Shown here in pieces: positions 1 to 5,411 of a stretch of 8,590 nt of DNA. The DNA is from an uncultured Acidobacteriota bacterium (GTDB lineage Bacteria; Acidobacteriota; Blastocatellia; Pyrinomonadales; Pyrinomonadaceae). Every line of letters starts with the position of its first letter. Positions within the stretch are counted from its first letter, which is position 1. Made by a program: the position numbers and the translations under genes. The notes under the pieces are model-generated. The model was not told where the DNA came from, did no database searches, and saw nothing but the letters and a program-made list of their open reading frames with translations. The DNA is taken from contig CADEEU010000147.1 of NCBI GenBank assembly GCA_902826385.1, forward strand, positions 1 through 8,590, written 5' to 3'.

Positions 1-369
1 GGTCGGTGCTCCGTTCATTTTGCCGGAATAGGTGATCATGATCGCCGTGACTTTTTTCGACGAGTCGTACAGAAACTGGGCAGATTCGTCGTCGCCGAAC
101 ATGAATAGGTCTTGCGGGTCGGATTTATCTTTCGGCTCACCGAGCTTCTTTCTGACATCGTCAGCCATCATGCCGATTCCGATGCCTTTATAAAGGAAGG
201 CCCCGCTCCTGGCTTCAGGACCCTGGGCAGCAGCGGCATCGGCATTTTGCGATGGAACCGGTTTTTGGGCAGACAGGTTCAGAGTCGAAACGATAAGCAA
301 GGCCGAAATGCACGAACAGAAAACGAAGATAGATCGGAATTTTTTTGAAAAAGCTAACGCAGGCGACAT
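1..369 (-). CDS. Secreted SmpA/OmlA-like small protein, C-terminus cut by window edge
   Basis: The frame is open from an ATG at 367-369 to base 1, giving 123 residues with no stop, so the 3' end lies outside the window. Residues 1-34 form a Sec-type signal peptide: K9-K10 and R12, a hydrophobic stretch at about 13-33 and a likely cleavage after LSA (residue 34), leaving QKPV. A Q/A-rich linker follows. Residues 62-113 read GIGIGM..DDVRKKLGEP, then an aromatic/acidic strand segment and VTAIMITYSGK, a pattern seen in SmpA/OmlA (BamE-like) domains: a small fold starting with 'G(M)..ev...lG.P'. I infer a periplasmic or outer-membrane-associated protein; family membership is moderate and function unknown. 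The start is supported by GGAGG at 375-379, six bases before ATG, and by a promoter at 439-467. There is no lipobox cysteine. Confidence 0.72.
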   Translation of the reverse strand, partial: MSPALAFSKKFRSIFVFCSCISALLIVSTLNLSAQKPVPSQNADAAAAQGPEARSGAFLYKGIGIGMMADDVRKKLGEPKDKSDPQDLFMFGDDESAQFLYDSSKKVTAIMITYSGKMNGAPT

Positions 370-438
370 AGAAACCTCCAGGAAAGTTTCGTCGTCGATA
401 AGCGAGGATTTCGGCGGCGTTTTTATGTTTCGGGCCGG

Positions 439-467
439 ATTATATATGCAAACCAATTCCTATGCAA
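439..467 (-). promoter_or_regulatory. Sigma70-type promoter for the 1-369 gene
   Basis: On the minus strand a perfect -10 TATAAT (439-444) lies 17 bases after a -35 TTGCAT (462-467, four of six consensus positions). The expected start of transcription near 432 would give a leader of about 60 nt before the ATG at 369. The site lies in the intergenic gap after the SRPBCC gene, so the left-edge gene is probably transcribed on its own. I see no strong terminator hairpin in the same gap. Confidence 0.6.
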
Positions 468-504
468 CACGTTTTCTGCATACAAAATTGAGGCCGGAAA
501 CCGA

Positions 505-1053
505 CTATTTCGATTCCACGATCGTTTTCAAAGAGGCCAGCCCGTCGTCGAAGTCCTTACCAACCTCCTTGTCCATATCGACAAGCAGCATGAACAAATT
601 CATCGGTCGCGGCATCGAGCCGGTGAAGCCCCACTTAACTTTAGTTTGATTCGCCGCAACTTGCTCAAGGGTCATGTACGCATCGGATTTCGATTCGAAC
701 GGCTGTTTAAAACGAAGTTCTGTATCGATCCGCGAATCGGGCGTCAGCTTTTTGATCTCCTGTTCGCCCTCGCCGACCTCTGGCGATTCTCCCTTCCAAT
801 AAGAAACAAAACCGACCTCGCCATCCGTTCCGCGAAATTCCTGCTTCATCGTAGGCTCTTTTTTGTGCCACGGCCCCCACTGGTTCTGATTTTTCAAGAA
901 TCTGGCGTACGTGTATATCTCGTTCGCGGGCTTGTTGATCGTTATCTCGCGTTCGACGCGAAAGTCGGTCGGCAAAACGAAAACGAGCACGGCGATAGTC
1001 GCAATCAGCAGAACAACGACGGCGAACAAACCGATTAGAATTTTCTTTAGCAT
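505..1053 (-). CDS. Membrane-anchored SRPBCC (polyketide cyclase/START-like) family protein
   Basis: The 182-residue protein starts with KK and a single hydrophobic segment at residues 4-27, likely an uncleaved anchor or signal. The soluble part begins DFRVEREITINKPANEIYTYA (split here at about residues 30-50), the typical first strand and helix of the SRPBCC fold. It continues with a Trp-rich stretch (NQWGPWHKK, 57-65), alternating strands, a KVKWGFTGSMPRP segment and a long C-terminal helix with DFDDGLASLKTIVE. These are hallmarks of the polyketide_cyc2/SRPBCC family, whose members bind hydrophobic ligands in a helix-grip cavity; ligand and role are unknown here. The start is supported by AAGGAG at 1063-1068, eight bases upstream of ATG. 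It lies about 100 nt beyond the hicA end, so it may have its own promoter or be the tail of the gcv transcript. Confidence 0.82.
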   Translation of the reverse strand: MLKKILIGLFAVVVLLIATIAVLVFVLPTDFRVEREITINKPANEIYTYARFLKNQNQWGPWHKKEPTMKQEFRGTDGEVGFVSYWKGESPEVGEGEQEIKKLTPDSRIDTELRFKQPFESKSDAYMTLEQVAANQTKVKWGFTGSMPRPMNLFMLLVDMDKEVGKDFDDGLASLKTIVESK

Positions 1054-1110
1054 TCTCAGAACTCCTTGCAGGTGGGAAATCTGCCACGAAAGATTTTGTT
1101 ATGAGCCGTA

Positions 1111-1138
1111 AATGTAATCGAAAACCACGAATTTTCAA
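1111..1138 (-). promoter_or_regulatory. Weak candidate promoter for the SRPBCC gene
   Basis: On the minus strand TTGAAA (1133-1138) and TACATT (1111-1116) are separated by 16 bases in the gap between hicA and the SRPBCC gene. Each hexamer matches consensus only partly. The predicted start would leave a leader of about 50 nt. No convincing terminator separates hicA from this gene, so read-through is an alternative. Confidence 0.3.
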
Positions 1139-1153
1139 AGAGAAAAATCGCAA

Positions 1154-1380
1154 TTATTTTTTCGCCAAAAAATTATTAGGTTCGACGTCTGCCTGCTTGA
1201 GAATTGCTCTGAGAGTGCCTTCCGGCATTTCTCCGGTGTGATTTGGAATTGTAGTGTAGCGATTTGTGAGCGAATTCCACCATATTTCGTGGCTGCCAGC
1301 CGCTTGTCGATGAAACTCAAACCCGAAACCTTTAGAATTTTAACAATATCTCGATAGCGAAATCCCGAAAGTCGTCCCAT
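1154..1380 (-). pseudogene. hicA: HicA-type mRNA interferase toxin, frameshifted by one base
   Basis: The ATG at 1378-1380 opens MGRLSGFRYRDIVKILKVSG, a typical HicA N-terminus. After the GGGTTT at 1319-1324 the reading frame is lost. One frame over (-1), the sequence continues FEFHRQAAGSHEIWWN, then RYTTIPNHTGEMPEGTLRAIL and ends LAKK at a TAA (1154-1156). Adding one base would restore a 75-residue protein, the normal HicA length, with the catalytic-type histidine at position 31 in the GSH motif. HicA toxins are small double-stranded-RNA-binding-fold RNases that cleave mRNA and are neutralised by HicB. Without the repair the frame-0 product has an unrelated C-terminus and lacks the catalytic His, so it should be inactive. 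The cause may be a real mutation, a sequencing indel, or programmed -1 frameshifting. hicB precedes it with one base between stop and start. Confidence 0.85.
1318..1324 (-). other. Slippery heptamer GGGTTTG at the hicA frame break
   Basis: In the hicA frame the bases read TC[G GGT TTG] AG, which matches the X XXY YYZ pattern for -1 ribosomal slippage. A -1 slip here gives GAG TTT CAT next, exactly the frame of the intact HicA C-terminal part, and yields a 75-residue product with Leu instead of Phe at position 21. An AAAGG lies about five bases upstream. A small hairpin (GGCT-GGC-AGCC) starts roughly 17-20 bases downstream, weak and rather distant. Whether it works in cells is unknown; an indel in the same run explains the facts equally well. 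Confidence 0.3.
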
Positions 1381-1381
1381 A

Positions 1382-1606
1382 TCAGATTCCCACGACAAGA
1401 GGGTAGTCGAAGCTATCGGCAAAAGAGGAAAGTTCGCCGGTCAGGCCGTCCTGCGATTCAATCAGTTTTTTCGCTACGTCACGAGCGATTTCGATAGTTT
1501 CGGCGATCGTTCTACCCTGGGCTACGAGACCCTGAACACTATCCGAAGTCGCGAGGTAAACTCCGTCGGGAAGTTTTTCGATGTGAAGATTTATTACTTT
1601 TTCCAT
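1382..1606 (-). CDS. hicB: HicB-like antitoxin, short form
   Basis: The 74-residue protein has the partial RNase-H-like HicB fold: strand (INLHIEKLPDGVYLATS, 5-21), the characteristic turn with VQGLVAQGRTIAETIE (24-39), then a helix (IARDVAKKLIES) and a short tail. In this family it binds and blocks HicA. It lacks the C-terminal helix-turn-helix or ribbon-helix-helix domain of longer HicB proteins, so autoregulation by DNA binding is doubtful for this chain alone. Order is antitoxin first, toxin second. Its ATG is nine bases after the gcvPB stop and has no clear Shine-Dalgarno sequence, suggesting translation coupled to gcvPB. Together with hicA it is more AT-rich than the gcv genes, consistent with acquisition by transfer (inference). 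Confidence 0.82.
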   Translation of the reverse strand: MEKVINLHIEKLPDGVYLATSDSVQGLVAQGRTIAETIEIARDVAKKLIESQDGLTGELSSFADSFDYPLVVGI

Positions 1607-1615
1607 ATCGCAATT

Positions 1616-3139
1616 TTACGCAGTCGTTGACAAAGTTTCCATATCCGGCTTCCACCTCAGAACAGGTTTCCTGGCGGCCGCTGCTTCGTCAAGCCGGCCG
1701 ATACGGGTCGAATGCGGGGCGTCGATTACGAGTTGAGCGTTTTCGTGAGCCTCGCGATCGATGTCCTTCATTGCTTCGACAAACGCGTCGAGGTCCTGGC
1801 GGCCGACGGATTCGGTCGGTTCGATAAGCATTGCTCCTTCAACCACAAGCGGGAAGTAGATCGTCATCGGGTGAAAGCCATAATCGATGAGGCGCTTTGC
1901 AATGTCGAGTGTGTGCACGCCGGTTCGCGATTGGTTCTTATGCGAAAAGATCGCTTCGTGCATGCAGTCGGAATCGTACGGTTTGTGGAATGTGTCTTTT
2001 AATTGTTCTGCGACATAGCGCGCGTTAAGGACGGCAGTTTCGGTCGCTTCTCTCAAGCCTTCAGCGCCGTGAGTGTAGATGTACGACAGGGCCCGGATCA
2101 TCATTCCGAAGTTGCCGTAGAACGCTTTTACACGGCCGATCGAATTTGGCGCGTCGTAGTCGAGACGGAATGACTCGCCATCTTTAGCAACTCTGGGGAC
2201 CGGCAAAAATTCCGTCAATTCCGCAGAACAGCAGCAAGGCCCACATCCCGGACCGCCGCCGCCGTGCGGGGTCGAAAATGTTTTGTGCAGGTTGAGATGT
2301 ATAACGTCGACGCCCATGTCGCCTGGCCGGGCCACGCCGACAAGGGCGTTCATATTTGCGCCGTCCATATAGACCAGACCGCCAGCAGCGTGGATGGTGT
2401 CGCAGATCTCTTTGATGTTCGTTTCGAAGATTCCGACCGTGTTCGGGTTGGTCAGCATTAGCCCGGCGACGCCGCCTTCGTCACAGAGCTGTTTCAAATG
2501 CTCCATGTCGGTCAGACCTTCGGCGGTAGAGCGAATCGTTTTTACAGTGAACCCCGCGAGAGCAGCCGATGCGGGGTTGGTCCCGTGAGCCGAATCCGGA
2601 ATGAGCATCACACGTCGTTCTTTCGACGCCTCGCCGTCGCGCCTATCCAAAAACGCGCGTATGAGCATGACGCCTGTCATTTCGCCTTGCGCACCTGCGG
2701 CCGGCTGTAGCGATACGCCGGGAAGCCCGGTGATCTCGGCAAGATCGTTCTGGAGCTCGTAGATCAGTTCCAAAGCACCCTGCGACTCTTCTTCGGGCGC
2801 CAGCGGATGCAGGTTAGTAAACCCGGCGATCCGCGCGACTTTTTCATTTAGCCGCGAGTTGTATTTCATCGTGCACGACCCGAGCGGGTACATGCCGAGA
2901 TCGATCGAATAATTCCACGTCGAGATGCGCGTAAAATGACGGATAACGTCGACCTCGGACACCTCCGGCACACCGTCTAGATCGTCGGTCCGCCGCAACT
3001 CAGCCGGAATTAGCTCGTCCATCGGCGTTTCGTCGACATCCAATTTCGGCAGCCGATAACCAACACGGCCGATCTGCGATCGTTCAAAGATTAAGCCCTC
3101 GTTTTGCGAGGGGTGTTGGGTTACTTTTTTAATGCTCAT
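1616..3139 (-). CDS. gcvPB: Glycine dehydrogenase (decarboxylating) subunit 2, GcvPB
   Basis: This is the PLP-bearing subunit of the two-chain P protein. With GcvPA it decarboxylates glycine and passes the aminomethyl group to lipoyl-GcvH in the cytoplasm. The 507-residue length fits the family. Recognisable parts are LGSCTMKYN (87-94, with MYPLGSCTMK), a Gly/Ala-rich PLP pocket (QPAAGAQGE, 145-153), PDSAHGTNPAS (181-191), YMDGANMNA (257-265) and the PLP lysine K286 in HLNLHKTFSTPHGGGGPG. After that loop the chain reads GCGPCCCS (298-305): four cysteines where I would expect small or aliphatic residues. The start overlaps the PIN toxin stop as ATGA (3136-3139), and no strong ribosome binding site is visible, so translation is probably coupled. 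It is separated from gcvPA by four genes, and hicB follows nine bases after its stop. Confidence 0.97.
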   Translation of the reverse strand: MSIKKVTQHPSQNEGLIFERSQIGRVGYRLPKLDVDETPMDELIPAELRRTDDLDGVPEVSEVDVIRHFTRISTWNYSIDLGMYPLGSCTMKYNSRLNEKVARIAGFTNLHPLAPEEESQGALELIYELQNDLAEITGLPGVSLQPAAGAQGEMTGVMLIRAFLDRRDGEASKERRVMLIPDSAHGTNPASAALAGFTVKTIRSTAEGLTDMEHLKQLCDEGGVAGLMLTNPNTVGIFETNIKEICDTIHAAGGLVYMDGANMNALVGVARPGDMGVDVIHLNLHKTFSTPHGGGGPGCGPCCCSAELTEFLPVPRVAKDGESFRLDYDAPNSIGRVKAFYGNFGMMIRALSYIYTHGAEGLREATETAVLNARYVAEQLKDTFHKPYDSDCMHEAIFSHKNQSRTGVHTLDIAKRLIDYGFHPMTIYFPLVVEGAMLIEPTESVGRQDLDAFVEAMKDIDREAHENAQLVIDAPHSTRIGRLDEAAAARKPVLRWKPDMETLSTTA

Positions 3140-3555
3140 GGAATAACTTCAAAGCTTTTCTTTCCGTTAATTCGGTAAATGTGAAAGTCGCTATCAATTG
3201 TAAAAACCCTTCGTAAGTTCAGCCTTTCCGCAGCTACCACCAGGGAAGCGTCAGCGAAATCCATCGGCACGTCGCGATATTTTTCCATCAACGAGGTCAT
3301 TCTGGAAAGATCGTTAGAGTCCAGATCGAAGATCTGAAGCGAGTCGGATGCCAACAACTTCCAAAGGTTCTTTTGACCTGGCCATCCCTTCAGGCTGCCG
3401 AGAAAATACATAGCCTCCGTGACGCAAGCCAGAGTTGTCAACAGGCGCTCATCGGTTTGACGAAAGGTTGATAAACAACGCTGATGATTATTGATTTCCC
3501 GCGGCTCGAAGAGAGCAATTAAGACCCCGGCATCAGTCAGAATCATAATCAACAC
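3136..3555 (-). CDS. PIN-domain ribonuclease toxin (VapC-like)
   Basis: The protein of up to 139 residues has the PIN acidic set: D8 in ILTDAGVLIAL, E47 in VTEAMY, D99 and D102 in MDFADAS, and D121/D123 in FTIDSDFHIYR. PIN toxins are Mg2+-dependent endoribonucleases that cut tRNA or other RNA and are held inactive by a partner antitoxin encoded just upstream. All expected acidic residues are present, so the toxin looks intact. The start is uncertain: GTG at 3553-3555 gives the longest form, while ATG at 3544-3546 gives the more canonical MILTDAG beginning. Both overlap the antitoxin gene, by 23 or 14 nt. Its TGA overlaps the gcvPB ATG by 4 nt, placing a toxin and a core metabolic gene in direct translational linkage. 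Confidence 0.85.
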   Translation of the reverse strand: MLIMILTDAGVLIALFEPREINNHQRCLSTFRQTDERLLTTLACVTEAMYFLGSLKGWPGQKNLWKLLASDSLQIFDLDSNDLSRMTSLMEKYRDVPMDFADASLVVAAERLNLRRVFTIDSDFHIYRINGKKSFEVIP

Positions 3556-3823
3556 GTAAGCCCATCTTCCTAAATTTTCCTTTCAAAGCTTCGCCGAACA
3601 CGGATTTGACGCGCTTAGGGCTAGGGTCGGGCAATCTAGCGCTGGCCCCGATGAATTCCTCCCAAGCAGCTTTTCTCCTTTTTTCCGAAACCCTCGAACG
3701 CTTTCTTGAAGCACCCTCCTTTATCTTGCGTTCAACCCACACATCAGGAGCCACGCCGGCTTCAGCCGCCTGCTCGGTAAGAAGCGAATAACTCTCGTCT
3801 CCAATTTTGATCGTGTGACTCAT
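3533..3823 (-). CDS. Putative antitoxin partner of the PIN toxin
   Basis: This 96-residue basic protein lies directly before, and overlaps, the PIN gene, the standard antitoxin position. Residues 1-36 (HTIKIGDESYSLLTEQAAEAG, then PDVWVERKIKE) look like a strand followed by two helices, as in ribbon-helix-helix or related small DNA-binding antitoxins; I do not recognise a named family with certainty. Residues 37-52 are strongly basic (SRKRSRVSEKRRK). The tail from about 66 is Pro/Lys-rich and would suit toxin binding. The gap from the aminotransferase stop is only 12 nt. No good Shine-Dalgarno is present (CTAAGA only), but a TAGAAT at 3830-3835 sits six bases before the ATG, which could serve as a -10 for a leaderless message. 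Assignment rests mainly on context. Confidence 0.68.
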   Translation of the reverse strand: MSHTIKIGDESYSLLTEQAAEAGVAPDVWVERKIKEGASRKRSRVSEKRRKAAWEEFIGASARLPDPSPKRVKSVFGEALKGKFRKMGLRVDYDSD

Positions 3824-3835
3824 TCTTAGATTCTA

Positions 3836-5158
3836 TCACGCCTTCGGCAGTCCGTTTTTCGCGACCGCCTCCGCGAGGCTGCAAAACCTGTCCAGCTCCC
3901 ACAACGTCGTGTAAACGTTTGGCGTGATGCGTATTCCGGTGAACTCTTCGTGCACTATCGGCGTGGTGAAGATGCGATGTTTTGACATCAGATATCCGCC
4001 GAGGGCGACCGGGTCGATGCCGTCTATCTTAAAATTTGCAATGGCACACGACTGAGCCGGATCGAACGATGTGTTGAAGCCGACTTTTGGAATATCCTTC
4101 AACCGGTTCATCCAATACCGAGACAGATATCGCAAACGTTCTTCTTTTCGTTTGCCGCCGATGGCGTTGTGGAACAGAACGGCCTCTCCGATAGCCAGAC
4201 GCATTGCAGCCGAATGGGTGCCGATCTCTTCGAACTTTCGTATGTCGTTTTTGTTCTTGTCCTCTGAGGCCATCAACGCCCAGACCTTAGGGATCTTCTC
4301 CCTGCGGACGTACAGCATTCCCGTTCCCTTAGGCGCGTACAGCCATTTATGCAGGGAAGTGCCGAAATAATCGCAGCCCAGATCTTCGTGTTTGAAATCG
4401 AACTGTGCAAACGAATGAGCTCCGTCGACGATGGTTTCGATGCCTTTGGAACGGGCGTATTCGCAAACTCTTTTCACCGGATTTATCTGGCCGGTGACAT
4501 TTATCTGATGCGAGATTAAAACGAGCTTGGTTCGCGGCGTGATCGCCTGTTCGTAGGCCCTCGCAATGTCATTGATGTCTTTTGGAGCGATCGGGATCTT
4601 TATTAGTTTCAGTTTTAACCCTTCGCGAAGTTCTCGCTGCCGCAGCGTCGTCAGCATACGCGGGTAGTCCTGTGTTGTTGTGACGATCTCGTCGCCCGGT
4701 TTGAAATCCATCCCCAGCAGAAGAATTTCCAATGACTCGCTGGCGTTGCGGGTGATCGCTATCTCCTCCGCATCACAGCCGAAGATTTCGGCTAAGCCTG
4801 TGCGAATGGTTTCCGACTGCGGCTCAAGCAATTGCCACATCGTATAGGCGGTCGCGTCTTCCTGCTGCCACGTATAACGGACAAAGGCTTCGGTCACGAT
4901 TCGCGGACTCGGGCTGACTCCGCCGTTGTTCAAATTGACGATTCCACGCGTGACCGAAAAGGCCTGCTGGATCGCAGTCCAATAATCTTCGTTCGCCGCG
5001 ATCTCAGTTGCCGAGAGATGCTCGACCGCCTTGCCTGCTGCACTAACATCCGCAAACAGCGAGCCGACCGTCGCGGACGACAATGCCATCAGTCCGAGGC
5101 CCTTGCCGGCGGCCGAGAGAAACGATCGGCGGTCGATGTCGTTCGTAAACTTTCGCAT
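3836..5158 (-). CDS. Tat-exported aminotransferase class V-fold PLP enzyme
   Basis: The 440-residue protein begins with a twin-arginine signal: DRRSFL (9-14), a hydrophobic AAGKGLGLMALSSATVGSLF region (16-35) and a likely cleavage near residues 37-43. The rest is a fold-type I PLP enzyme of the class V (isopenicillin-N epimerase/cysteine desulfurase-like) group: NNGGVSPSP (78-86) near the substrate site, TRNASESLE (136-144) in the cofactor pocket, VDGAHSF (244-250) with the PLP-binding Asp245, and the Schiff-base lysine K271 in GTSLHKWLYAPKGTG. The substrate cannot be read from sequence; epimerase, desulfurase/lyase or aminotransferase activity are all possible. Tat export would carry the folded, PLP-loaded enzyme to the periplasm or membrane. 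The ATG is two bases after the zinc-ribbon stop, and the antitoxin gene follows after 12 nt, so it appears to be part of the gcv transcript. Confidence 0.88.
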   Translation of the reverse strand: MRKFTNDIDRRSFLSAAGKGLGLMALSSATVGSLFADVSAAGKAVEHLSATEIAANEDYWTAIQQAFSVTRGIVNLNNGGVSPSPRIVTEAFVRYTWQQEDATAYTMWQLLEPQSETIRTGLAEIFGCDAEEIAITRNASESLEILLLGMDFKPGDEIVTTTQDYPRMLTTLRQRELREGLKLKLIKIPIAPKDINDIARAYEQAITPRTKLVLISHQINVTGQINPVKRVCEYARSKGIETIVDGAHSFAQFDFKHEDLGCDYFGTSLHKWLYAPKGTGMLYVRREKIPKVWALMASEDKNKNDIRKFEEIGTHSAAMRLAIGEAVLFHNAIGGKRKEERLRYLSRYWMNRLKDIPKVGFNTSFDPAQSCAIANFKIDGIDPVALGGYLMSKHRIFTTPIVHEEFTGIRITPNVYTTLWELDRFCSLAEAVAKNGLPKA

Positions 5159-5160
5159 AG

Positions 5161-5391
5161 TTAATTCAACTCGGCACGGCGGGGCTCACCAATCAATTCG
5201 CGCGAACAGAACCTGCAAACATAAGCTTCCGGATTAAGTAAGCCACGGCAATAAGGGCATTTTTTCAAACCGCGCTCACGTTCCCGACGGGCCACGGCGG
5301 CATTCTGAGCGGCTAGCCCAACGCCGATCGTGAAGATGATCAGCATAAAAGGTGCAAGGCAAAGTAAAATTTCGAACGGGCTAAAAATCAT
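5161..5391 (-). CDS. Small membrane protein with C-terminal zinc ribbon
   Basis: I choose the ATG at 5389-5391, giving 76 residues, because the longer open frame up to 5472 would overlap the gcvPA end by 61 nt and has no hydrophobic or conserved content. Residues 4-28 form one transmembrane helix (FEILLCLAPFMLIIFTIGVG). A charged stretch (ARRERERGLKK, 34-44) follows, then a CxxC-x10-CxxC zinc ribbon with C45, C48, C59 and C62 (CPYCRG ... VCRFCSREL). The layout resembles small zinc-ribbon membrane proteins common in bacteria, whose roles are mostly unknown. It lies 20 nt after gcvPA and two bases before the exported PLP enzyme, which suggests co-transcription. No strong ribosome binding site is seen. 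I cannot assign a function. Confidence 0.75.
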   Translation of the reverse strand: MIFSPFEILLCLAPFMLIIFTIGVGLAAQNAAVARRERERGLKKCPYCRGLLNPEAYVCRFCSRELIGEPRRAELN

Positions 5392-5411
5392 CGCCCAAAC
5401 CGCTTTTTCTT

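Noticed and set aside
300..369. Lipoprotein lipobox in the left-edge gene (Cys18/Cys20)
   Set aside because: The residues before these cysteines do not match a lipobox, and they lie in the middle of the hydrophobic core rather than after it.
470..504. Terminator after the SRPBCC gene
   Set aside because: Only a 3-bp CGG/CCG stem with a mixed TCAATTTTG tail is present; too weak to call.
646..1153. Open frames on both strands over the SRPBCC gene (646-1038 plus, 707-1153 minus)
   Set aside because: Arg/Phe-rich shadow translations; the SRPBCC frame has a signal/anchor, a family fold and a Shine-Dalgarno.
1135..1422. Uninterrupted 95-residue frame covering the hicA region
   Set aside because: Only its first part from 1380 on is HicA-like; the rest is an out-of-frame reading of the HicA C-terminal codons, and its upstream end overlaps hicB. 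The frame-shifted HicA explains it better.
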